In this document: one piece after another, positions 7,966-14,026 of the stretch
Position numbering within the stretch: the first letter of the stretch is position 1
How the letters are laid out: the number at the start of each line of letters is the position of its first letter
Assembly: GCA_031276055.1 (NCBI GenBank)
Contig: JAISNW010000219.1
Coordinates: 1 to 18,332 of the forward strand
Direction: 5' to 3'
Length of the DNA stretch: 18,332 nucleotides
Origin: Deferribacteraceae bacterium
GTDB lineage: Bacteria; Chrysiogenota; Deferribacteres; Deferribacterales; JAISNW01
The notes under the pieces: model-generated
Told to the model about the DNA's origin: nothing
The model's input: the letters and a program-made list of their open reading frames with translations, nothing else
The model's database searches: none
Translations under genes and position numbers: made by a program

Positions 7966-9060
7966 TTATGCGAGCGTTATTATAGGCGGAGTTTCTTCCG
8001 CCAAAAAAACCTCAACATTAAACTCTCTCTTCAAAACTTCAGCAAAACGCGTTAGATATATCCGTTCAGAATAAAAATGCCCCACATCTACAATAGTTAC
8101 CCCGCTCTGCCTAGCATCAAGGGCTGTGTGGTGTTTTAAGTCTCCTGTTATATGGACATCCACCCCAACTTTTGCGGCATCCTGCCAAAGTTCTGCACCG
8201 CTGCCTGTTGATACGGAGAAACGTTTCACCTCTTCGGTTCTATACATATTTGCCCGTAAATCTGCAACCGAGAGCTTTTCTCTGAGCAGCTCTATAAAGC
8301 TCTCAAAAGGGATAGGTTCATCAAACTCTCCCACTAAACCTAATCCGAACTTTTCAGGGCTTTTAATAGGGATAATATCAAATGCGGGTTCTTCATATGG
8401 GTGCACCTTGCGCATCGCCTGAACCGACTGGAATAGGCGCTTTTCAGGCACAATCATTTCAAGGCGGAGCTCTTTTACTTTTTCTGCTCTCCCTCTTTCG
8501 CCGATAAAGGGGTTTGCATCTTGATTGGGGGTGAAAGTTCCTATCCCTTCTGAATAGAAGGCGCATCGAGAATAGTTGCCTATATTGCCCGCGCCTGTCG
8601 CACTAAGGGCGTCAAGGAGCGCCTCTTCATATCCGCTGGGGGTGAAAACCGTTAATTTATACCAGTTATCCCCTTTTTCTTGCGCTAAGGGGGCTATATT
8701 GCGTGCACCGAGCAGTTCAAGGATATAGGCGTTAAGCCCATTTTCAGCGAGATCAAGGTTTGTGTGGTAGGAGAGGATGGTTATGCCGCTCTTTACAGCA
8801 TAAACCGCCGCACTATCGCGACCATGAAAAAGCCCCCTAAGAGGCTTAAAAAAAAGAGGGTGATGAGTTATAAGCAACTCACACCCCCATTTATGCGCCT
8901 GCTCTAAGGCAAGGAGCAAGGGATCTAGAGCAAGGCATATCCGCGATACCGCAACATCGCCTAAATAAACCTGTTTACCTGAAAAATCCCAAGAGAGCTG
9001 TCTACTTACATCTGCAAAATCGTTTTCAACAAAAGATATAATCTTGTCAACGCTTGTCAA
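7966..9060 (-). CDS. Nif3-like dinuclear metal centre protein (DUF34)
   Basis: Nif3/YbgI-family proteins bind two metal ions and are ubiquitous. The older GTP cyclohydrolase I type 2 label rests on limited data, and the true role is uncertain. With the start chosen here the protein has 364 residues. The N-terminal Nif3 half has ITHHPLFF (ligands His66/His67) and SYHTNLDLAENGLN. A middle inserted PII/CutA-like domain (about 135-235, with VPEKRLFQSVQAMRKVHPYEEPAFDI) is followed by the C-terminal half with GSGAELW, HITGDLKHHTALDA and VDVGHFYSER. The chosen start is TTG at 9060 because GGAAGGG (9074-9068) lies 7 nt upstream and a promoter-like element ends just before. The frame stays open to a TTG at 9111 that has no ribosome site and lies inside that promoter. 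Confidence 0.9.
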   Translation of the reverse strand: MTSVDKIISFVENDFADVSRQLSWDFSGKQVYLGDVAVSRICLALDPLLLALEQAHKWGCELLITHHPLFFKPLRGLFHGRDSAAVYAVKSGITILSYHTNLDLAENGLNAYILELLGARNIAPLAQEKGDNWYKLTVFTPSGYEEALLDALSATGAGNIGNYSRCAFYSEGIGTFTPNQDANPFIGERGRAEKVKELRLEMIVPEKRLFQSVQAMRKVHPYEEPAFDIIPIKSPEKFGLGLVGEFDEPIPFESFIELLREKLSVADLRANMYRTEEVKRFSVSTGSGAELWQDAAKVGVDVHITGDLKHHTALDARQSGVTIVDVGHFYSERIYLTRFAEVLKREFNVEVFLAEETPPIITLA

Positions 9061-9084
9061 AGGCAAACCCTTCCATAAAAGAAA

Positions 9085-9111
9085 TCTATAGCAAAATAGA
9101 GTGAAAAGCAA
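9085..9111 (-). promoter_or_regulatory. Putative extended -10 promoter for the Nif3 operon
   Basis: Reading the minus strand, TTGCTT (9111-9106) is followed after 15 nt by TATAGA (9090-9085) preceded by TGC, an extended -10 form. Initiation would fall near 9078, giving a leader of about 18 nt before the TTG start at 9060. Confidence 0.4.
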
Positions 9112-9167
9112 GAGAAATTACCGCAAATATTTAATATGTATAACTAACCCGTTCTGCCTGCTTTTTT

Positions 9168-9190
9168 GACGCTTGCGTCCAAAACGCAAG
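9168..9190. other. Overlapping intergenic hairpins
   Basis: Between the cytochrome stop and the Nif3 promoter are two mutually exclusive foldbacks: GACGC-TT-GCGTC (9168-9179) and CTTGCG (9172-9177) with CGCAAG (9185-9190). A run of six T (9162-9167) precedes the first on the + strand. On neither strand does a T-run follow the stem, so a standard intrinsic terminator for the cytochrome operon is not shown, though a terminator or processing role is possible. Confidence 0.35.
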
Positions 9191-9202
9191 GCTTCACCTA
9201 TA

Positions 9203-10744
9203 TTACCATACCGCGCTCTTCCAACTGTCATAGTCGCAGTCATCGCTGGGGCATAATAGCTCCACCCCTGCGCTTTGCGCCCCTTGCAGTGCGCCTGAAC
9301 CATCTATGAGGGGATCCCCGCCGCTTTTCAACCAGCTCTTAAACCCTGCCGCATCGCCTGAATTGTTCGTTTTGCTCTGGTAGATAAACGCTAGAGACTC
9401 TCCAACAGCCTGCCTTAACTGTTCTTTTCCGAGGTGGGCGTAGCCGCCTCTATCGTGAATTAAAGCATCATAGGTGAGTTGAGCAGCAAACTTTTTTAAC
9501 CCCTTGTTATCTAAATTCCAAGAGGAAGAGGTAGTTTCTGCCCAAGCTGAACCATTCCAAAACTCGAATCTATGGTTATCTTGACTATAGCGCAGATTGA
9601 CCTGAGTTATCTTTAGGGCTTCTCCGTAAAAATCCAACAGATCGCTAAAGCCTTTTGCAGCTGCTATCGTTTCTGATATAGGAGCTCCCGCTTCCCCGTT
9701 TGCTCCGTGGCAGCTGCTGCAGGCTGAACCTGCAACGTTGATATATCTTATACTGTCAATATCTGAACGGTCTTTTATGATAAGCGGAGCGCCGCTTGCA
9801 TCTTTATAAGCCGCAAGCGAGTGCCCGTTTCTATTTATATCGTGGCAAGCCGCGCATTTTGGGAACTTTTCGCCCGAAAAGTCAACGTTTCCGCCATGGG
9901 CGCTCCATGTGGAGCTATCATTAAAATCCGCCCGCGGCTTTAAGTTATCGGATATAAGAGCGCTGTATGCAGCATCTTTTATCTTAGGGAGCAACAGCCC
10001 CGCGGCATTTGCCGCCGATGGAGCGTAATGTGTGGATGCGCCGTAGAATTGCGCACTGAAATCTTCATTTTTTATAAAGATATTGGTTCTCCCCGCATGG
10101 CAGGTGAAACAGAGGAGGGAGTTGTCCGCCTTCTGCTTGATCAACACCTTATCAGGCAGGCTGAGGGAGGTTAAAGAGTTAAAAAGCTCCTGAGCAATCG
10201 GCAGGTAAAATTCACCATCAGCATGGTTGCCGTCCGCCGCCCTCAAACTCCCTTTTATAACGTTGATCCCTGAGACGCCTTCAATAGAGATATTTTCAGT
10301 ATCATCAAGATCGTGGCAGCTGCCGCAGCCAAGAGGTGCGCCGCCTAGCCCATTGGTTGCTGACGGCTGGATGCTCTTGAATGGACCGGTCTTATAATCC
10401 CACACATATTGAACCTGCTCCATAAATTTTACAGATTCTACAGCATTATGGCACGGCATACACCGCCTATCGCTTGCTGCAAAGTTAGTATGGTTCCAGC
10501 TAGGGCTGTCGTAATCGGCATGGCTGGAGAGTGCGAAACTCTTTTCTATATTTTCTAAAGCGCTTGAGGAGATTTCAGGCAGCGGCGCAAACCTAGAGCT
10601 TTTATGGGGGTCGTGGCAGTTTGTGCACGCCCTATCGCCTGCTGCGTCTATATTTAAGCCCAACGGTTTTTCAACTCGAGATATTTTTCCTGAACTGTCA
10701 ACTGCCGTTGCTATAGCATTTTTAGCGGCAAAGTGGGTTTTCAC
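9203..10744 (-). CDS. Multihaem c-type cytochrome, C-terminal part after a frame break
   Basis: From the GTG at 10744 this frame gives 513 residues with six CxxCH haem-attachment sites: CTNCH (40-44), CMPCH (95-99), CGSCH (140-144), CFTCH (212-216), CAACH (297-301) and CSSCH (342-346), plus extra His residues that could be distal haem ligands. There is no signal peptide, although haem is attached in the periplasm, and no convincing ribosome site before the GTG. The same frame is open upstream to 10924, and the 60 extra residues read like continuing cytochrome sequence (for example AGEHYFSDNAITGVYGLGF). The upstream gene on the same strand has a signal peptide and stops at 10914. This is therefore most likely the second half of one long cytochrome. 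The last ~170 residues lack haem motifs and end with a Cys pair, LLCPSDDC. Confidence 0.8.
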   Translation of the reverse strand: MKTHFAAKNAIATAVDSSGKISRVEKPLGLNIDAAGDRACTNCHDPHKSSRFAPLPEISSSALENIEKSFALSSHADYDSPSWNHTNFAASDRRCMPCHNAVESVKFMEQVQYVWDYKTGPFKSIQPSATNGLGGAPLGCGSCHDLDDTENISIEGVSGINVIKGSLRAADGNHADGEFYLPIAQELFNSLTSLSLPDKVLIKQKADNSLLCFTCHAGRTNIFIKNEDFSAQFYGASTHYAPSAANAAGLLLPKIKDAAYSALISDNLKPRADFNDSSTWSAHGGNVDFSGEKFPKCAACHDINRNGHSLAAYKDASGAPLIIKDRSDIDSIRYINVAGSACSSCHGANGEAGAPISETIAAAKGFSDLLDFYGEALKITQVNLRYSQDNHRFEFWNGSAWAETTSSSWNLDNKGLKKFAAQLTYDALIHDRGGYAHLGKEQLRQAVGESLAFIYQSKTNNSGDAAGFKSWLKSGGDPLIDGSGALQGAQSAGVELLCPSDDCDYDSWKSAVW

Positions 10745-10913
10745 AAACTTTCCGTTGAACCCTAACCCATAGACGCCTGTTATAGCATTGTCTGAAAAGT
10801 AGTGCTCGCCCGCGGCGGCTTTTACCGCCTCTGCTGAAGCTCCAACCGACGCAGAGTATACTGAACTGTCAAGGAAATATGCAGAGCGGGCGGCGCCAAA
10901 ATTTACGCTGGCT

Positions 10914-11885
10914 TCATTCCAATCTTACAGTGTGGCAAGAGGTGCATAGAACAAACTCTTTTGAATAGATGAGCTTGCCCCAATCTTTAACCTCTTCTAC
11001 CTTCTCTGAAAGCCCGCCGCCGTGCGGATCATGGCATGTGGCGCAGCTTAAGGGGGTATTTGCCATCTTTTCAAATGGGTGCTCCCCTAAAAGAGCTTTT
11101 ATTTCAGCAACGTTCTTTGAGCCGTTGAGCGGGTTATACTTCCACGAATAGTTATAGGAGTGGCAGAAACCGCAATAGCTGTCAGGCTTAATATTCCCCT
11201 TTGCATCCTGATATGCCGTCCTGCTTGAGCTGGCGTGCAGCCCAGCTCTGAAAGCGGTTCCTAGGTTTTCAGTAAAATATCGGCTAGATGCCGGTGGGTT
11301 GTGATCTGTTGCACTTTCATGGCAGTTATAGCACTCCCATGAGGCGTCTGTTGCGTTAGGATTGCTAACAGCGCCTCCGCCCGGAAGGTTTACGAGCACA
11401 TCTTTTTTGCCGTAGTGCCCCCCTTCAATTTTGTGGCAGCCCGCGCAGCTTGCGCCCCCAATCCTATCTTCTGATAGCAGAGCAGTATCAGTTATAAAGT
11501 TAAACAAGAGATTTAACTCTTCATTTTCAACTGCATCTCTTTCATGGCATGAATTAGCACAGCCGCCGCTATTCTTCCAACTCCAGAGGTGGGGGCTTGC
11601 CTGATAATTAGCTTTTGCCAACTCGTCTGCCGTTTCAGAGCCTCTTATCCGTTTTATTATAGAGGAGTTGTCTCCCAATTTATAGGCAGCATCTCCGTGG
11701 CACTCTGCAATGCAAGATTCATTAGACGCTGCATTCTGGTTGCTGCGCAGCCAGTCATATATGCTCCAATCTTTCTCGGACGGCGCATCGCCCGCACCGC
11801 CTCCAGAGCCGCCGCCCCCGCCGCCGCAACTGGCAGCAATTAATAATATCAGAAAAAATAATAGAATTAAAAAACTCTTTTTCAT
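10914..11885 (-). CDS. Multihaem c-type cytochrome lipoprotein, N-terminal part
   Basis: This 323-residue frame begins with a signal peptide (MKKSFLILLFFLILLIAAS) and Cys20, followed by a glycine-rich linker, typical of a lipid-anchored exported protein. Haem sites are CIAECH (58-63) and CANSCH (109-114), both the rarer CxxxCH form, then CAGCH (147-151), CYNCH (185-189), CGFCH (238-242), CATCH (281-285) and CTSCH (314-318). The frame stops only five residues after the last motif, while the next frame carries on with cytochrome-like sequence. GAGG about 11 nt before the ATG (near 11897) is a usable ribosome site. It lies 119 nt downstream of the propeller lipoprotein gene on the same strand. 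The likely role is electron transfer at the outer membrane or in the periplasm; the redox partner is unknown. Confidence 0.88.
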   Translation of the reverse strand: MKKSFLILLFFLILLIAASCGGGGGGSGGGAGDAPSEKDWSIYDWLRSNQNAASNESCIAECHGDAAYKLGDNSSIIKRIRGSETADELAKANYQASPHLWSWKNSGGCANSCHERDAVENEELNLLFNFITDTALLSEDRIGGASCAGCHKIEGGHYGKKDVLVNLPGGGAVSNPNATDASWECYNCHESATDHNPPASSRYFTENLGTAFRAGLHASSSRTAYQDAKGNIKPDSYCGFCHSYNYSWKYNPLNGSKNVAEIKALLGEHPFEKMANTPLSCATCHDPHGGGLSEKVEEVKDWGKLIYSKEFVLCTSCHTVRLE

Positions 11886-11940
11886 CTCAACTCATCCTCA
11901 GGTAAATATAAATGCGGCGCTAGGTGGAAAACTCTTTTGA

Positions 11941-11965
11941 GCGGGCGGGGGGATCCCCCGCCCGC
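11941..11965. terminator. GC-rich intergenic hairpin
   Basis: GCGGGCGGGGG and CCCCCGCCCGC form a perfect 11-bp stem with a 3-nt loop, between the propeller and cytochrome genes. No T-run follows on either strand, so it is not a classical intrinsic terminator. It may pause transcription or protect the 3' end of the upstream message, setting different levels of the two lipoproteins. It contains an inverted pair of the octamer GCGGGCGG that recurs in the window. Confidence 0.55.
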
Positions 11966-12004
11966 AAAATAATAATGGGGAGAAGTAATTGTTAAACTGA
12001 CTTT

Positions 12005-13480
12005 TTACCGAGCATAGCCTGGAATCGCTAGAGAGTGTGCTTTTGCCCCTGAACCTAAATCAACAACGGAGATAGGGAAGAGCCCTTGTGCATCAAAAAT
12101 TACAAGTTTATCGTTATAGTAGGTAACATAAACAAGCTCTCCGTCAGGGCTATACAGCACATGGCTTACAGTGGTGTTACTGCCGCTGCCAAAGCCCAAT
12201 GTGTCTTTGCTGGCAACATATTTATCTATAACAATCTCACTTGCCTTAGGTGCGCTCGACGAAAGGGTGGATATATCTATCCTAACTAGGTAGGATGATT
12301 CATCATCAGGCACGTGGTGCGCCTCTTCGCAATCCACCCCATAGCTTTCTGTGGAGAGCAGATATTTAAGATCAGGGGAGAGCTCATAGTTGTGAGGATT
12401 GCCAGGAACCTTCGCAAAGAATTTCGGGTTTTTAATATCCCTCACATCTATCACATAGTTGCCTTCATAATCCGTTTCAGCAGTTCGATCTGAATTTTGA
12501 TTTCCGCCCGCTGCCCCCACTAAAACAAAGTTGCCGCTTGGGTGAACCGCAAAAGCGTGAAGAGAAGGAATAGCATTATGCAGAAGACCCGGAGCCCTTA
12601 TGGGGAATTTTACAATCTGCGCCACCTTGCCCTCTGCATCTTGTAGATCGTTTAGAACGCGCTCTTTGGTAATTGTGAGATCATCCACCCGTTCAACAAG
12701 GTCTAGCTTTGATATATCAAAAGCTATAATATTGCCGCCGGCTGCATCTGTTACCCAGAGAACCTTATCATCCTGCGTGCTCTCTATTACATGGGGATCG
12801 CCGGTATTTATTGGAGAAGCTTCATTGGCGGGATTGTCTATAGTCTCTCCATTGCGGATGACGCCTAAGTGAACCTTCTTGATAACATCATAAACATTTA
12901 TCCCCACCGGACCGTTGGCATTATGCGCTCCTTTTCTACCGTTGCTGTTGAAGGCGTATCTTCCGTCATGCGAGAGATAGAAGTTGATAGATGAACCCAC
13001 GCCGGAGAAACGTTTCAATAACTTTTCACTAGAGTCAGCATCAGTAAGATCAACCGTTACTCTTCTAGTATCAGGGTTATCTGTGAATACGGCTGCTTTA
13101 CCGCCTCCATTGCCTTTTAGATCATAGACAATGACATTGCCTGCCTCTCCTGACTCCTCGCCGAGCCAGATCTCTGCACCATTTCTAGTTACAACAAGAA
13201 AGTGGGATTGACCTTTTTTAGTGGCTGATGTTGAAATTTCAGCACTTAGATCAATCGTTCCCACGAGTCTGCCCGTAAATGAATTCAAGACGCCTAGAGT
13301 TCTATTGCCCTGATTGGAGGTGATGACATACCCATTGTCAACCCCTCTGTTAAATGGGATGCTTGATTGCGCTGGGGCTGGGGTAGAATAGTAGTTTGTG
13401 GAACCGCCGTCATCTTCGGTGCAGGCAAGGATGCCGAAGAGAGAAAATAGAGATACGAACAGTATCTTAAAAAACTTCAT
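12005..13480 (-). CDS. Beta-propeller lipoprotein (YVTN/cytochrome-D1-like repeats)
   Basis: This 491-residue exported protein starts MKFFKILFVSLFSLFGILAC; Cys20 after ILA fits a lipobox, so it should be a lipoprotein facing the periplasm or cell surface. The rest is built of repeated beta-sheet blades of the YVTN/NHL type, visible as NQGNRTLGVLNSFTGRLVGTI, FYLSHDGRYAFNSN, VLWVTDAAGGNIIAFDI, FAVHPSGNFVLVGAAGG, YELSPDLKYLLSTESYG and VLYSPDGELVYVTYYNDKLVIFD. About seven blades are plausible. His residues (DPHVIE, NPHNYEL, SLHAFAV, SHVLY) recur at blade tops, but no haem-binding CxxCH is present, so it is not itself a c-type cytochrome. It is first in the operon with the multihaem cytochrome, suggesting a joint function in binding a partner or metal, or in presenting the cytochrome. 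The ATG has only a weak AGG upstream. Confidence 0.85.
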   Translation of the reverse strand: MKFFKILFVSLFSLFGILACTEDDGGSTNYYSTPAPAQSSIPFNRGVDNGYVITSNQGNRTLGVLNSFTGRLVGTIDLSAEISTSATKKGQSHFLVVTRNGAEIWLGEESGEAGNVIVYDLKGNGGGKAAVFTDNPDTRRVTVDLTDADSSEKLLKRFSGVGSSINFYLSHDGRYAFNSNGRKGAHNANGPVGINVYDVIKKVHLGVIRNGETIDNPANEASPINTGDPHVIESTQDDKVLWVTDAAGGNIIAFDISKLDLVERVDDLTITKERVLNDLQDAEGKVAQIVKFPIRAPGLLHNAIPSLHAFAVHPSGNFVLVGAAGGNQNSDRTAETDYEGNYVIDVRDIKNPKFFAKVPGNPHNYELSPDLKYLLSTESYGVDCEEAHHVPDDESSYLVRIDISTLSSSAPKASEIVIDKYVASKDTLGFGSGSNTTVSHVLYSPDGELVYVTYYNDKLVIFDAQGLFPISVVDLGSGAKAHSLAIPGYAR

Positions 13481-13503
13481 AAAATTTTAAACCTATAAAA
13501 ATC

Positions 13504-13540
13504 TGCGTTAAACGCAATAAAAAACGCATAATAAAGTGCG
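13504..13540 (-). promoter_or_regulatory. Possible attenuator-like hairpins in the leader of the propeller operon
   Basis: On the minus strand, CGCA (13540-13537) can pair with TGCG (13528-13525), followed at once by six T (13524-13519). The next TGCG begins a 13-bp palindrome TGCGTTAAACGCA (13516-13504), followed by GATTTTTAT. The CGCA/TGCG copies can pair in alternative ways. The stems are short (4-6 bp), so this is only a suggestion of attenuation downstream of the small leader ORF. Confidence 0.3.
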
Positions 13541-13576
13541 CGAAATACCTTAACTTCCAGCAAGCCGACCCGCCTC

Positions 13577-13609
13577 TTATTCAAAGCAGCATTTACAAAA
13601 ACGTTTCAT
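13577..13609 (-). CDS. Ten-residue Cys-rich leader peptide ORF
   Basis: On the minus strand an ATG at 13609 opens MKRFCKCCFE and stops at TAA (13579-13577). The only function visible is likely regulation. AGGAGG, the full anti-16S complement, lies at 13621-13616 with a 6-nt gap, a stronger ribosome site than those seen before the neighbouring genes. A promoter-like pair lies about 55 nt upstream of the ATG. Three of ten residues are Cys. It precedes the propeller and cytochrome lipoprotein genes by 96 nt, and weak hairpins lie in between. The picture fits a translated leader whose translation could sense Cys-tRNA supply or a metal, but it could also be an unrelated micropeptide. Confidence 0.55.
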   Translation of the reverse strand: MKRFCKCCFE

Positions 13610-13665
13610 TTTTCTCCTCCTAAATATAAAACACAGTAAATATATTAAAGTAATAGGTTTATTGC

Positions 13666-13694
13666 ATAATATGGGCTAACTTATTGGTAAGCAA
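13666..13694 (-). promoter_or_regulatory. Putative promoter of the leader ORF-propeller-cytochrome operon
   Basis: On the minus strand TTGCTT (13694-13689), a 17-nt spacer and TATTAT (13671-13666) resemble a sigma-70 promoter. Initiation would be near 13658, giving about 50 nt of leader before the small ORF and nearly 180 nt before the propeller gene. Confidence 0.5.
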
Positions 13695-13753
13695 GGTAAA
13701 AAAAGTAAATTCACACTTTTTTAAGGTAAGAATTTTTAAGAACATTCTCGGCT

Positions 13754-13765
13754 TAGATATATCTA
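13754..13765. promoter_or_regulatory. Perfect 12-bp palindrome, possible operator
   Basis: TAGATATATCTA is a perfect palindrome in the divergent intergenic region, between the minus-strand promoter at 13666-13694 and the + strand promoter at 13969. It could bind a dimeric regulator, but its AT-rich content makes chance occurrence quite possible. Confidence 0.25.
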
Positions 13766-13880
13766 GTAAAGATTGTAAGTAAAAATAAAATGAACCGATA
13801 AGGTTTATAAACAGAGAGGTCGCCGACCTTCAGTTACTTTCTCTAGAATCCCTTGTATTAAGGGGGTTTAGAATTTTTTT
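13766..13880 (+). ncRNA. Candidate small RNA ending in an intrinsic terminator
   Basis: On the + strand, three foldbacks follow each other: AACC-GATAA-GGTT (13793-13805), AGGTC-GCC-GACCT (13817-13829), and the terminator stem at 13842-13872. No protein gene on this strand lies upstream for more than 8 kb, so the terminator has no obvious mRNA to end. The 5' end given is a guess; a weak promoter-like pair exists at 13684-13711 (TTGGTA, TAAATT). It matches no riboswitch class I can recognise. It may also be a leader left from another arrangement. Confidence 0.4.
13842..13880 (+). terminator. Rho-independent terminator
   Basis: The arms at 13842-13854 and 13860-13872 form a 13-bp stem (ten Watson-Crick pairs, two G-U wobbles, one A-G mismatch) with loop GTATT, followed by seven T at 13874-13880. 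It would act on + strand transcription and separates the upstream region from the prepilin promoter at 13969. Confidence 0.75.
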
Positions 13881-13926
13881 AACTAACCCGCTCTGCTTAG
13901 TTAGAGTAGAGCTAATTTGCGGGCGG
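13881..13926. other. Intergenic element with inverted segments
   Basis: It begins with AACTAACCCGCTCTGC, which recurs with one change at 9142-9157, and ends with GCGGGCGG. Internal complementary pieces (AACTAA/TTAGTT, GCTCT/AGAGC, CCCGC/GCGGG) allow several foldings. Its reversed end resembles the left end of the structured repeats at 1 and 289, so it may be a decayed relative. Confidence 0.35.
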
Positions 13927-13968
13927 TCTTGAAATAAGAGAGGAATATTTTAAGCAACCTCTTTTTCT

Positions 13969-13997
13969 TTGACTTTACCCCTTAATAATAGTAGAAT
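13969..13997 (+). promoter_or_regulatory. Promoter of the prepilin operon
   Basis: TTGACT (13969-13974), a 17-nt spacer and TAGAAT (13992-13997) are one mismatch each from the sigma-70 consensus. Transcription would start near 14004, about 23 nt before the ATG at 14027, so the leader is short and has room only for the ribosome site. Confidence 0.75.
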
Positions 13998-14026
13998 TAA
14001 CCGCTAGGCAGCTTGTGAGGGAGTTT

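Larger units (their letters stand above)
9203..11885 (-). pseudogene. Frame-disrupted 13-haem lipoprotein cytochrome (joined view)
   Basis: Joining the two neighbouring minus-strand frames with a one-base skip gives one chain of about 893 residues with a lipoprotein signal and 13 haem motifs (eleven CxxCH and two CxxxCH). The switch must occur between the TAA of the second frame (10927-10925) and the TGA of the first (10916-10914). Sequencing or assembly error, a true mutation and recoding all remain possible. Confidence 0.6.

Noticed and set aside
9061..9111. Longer Nif3 start at TTG 9111
   Set aside because: No ribosome site precedes it, the extra residues do not look like the family, and it overlaps a promoter-like element; TTG 9060 has GGAAGGG at 7-nt spacing.
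9168..9200. Cyclic-di-GMP (GEMM) riboswitch suggested by GACGC and ACGCAAGGC pieces
   Set aside because: The order and the conserved core of that riboswitch are not present; the pieces form simple local hairpins.
9118..9303. Open minus-strand frame of 61 codons overlapping the cytochrome end
   Set aside because: It overlaps the cytochrome coding region in another frame, has basic low-information sequence and no ribosome site.
14015..14026. GTG start adding four residues to the first prepilin
   Set aside because: It would place the start inside the GAGGGAG ribosome site and lengthen the normally very short prepilin leader.
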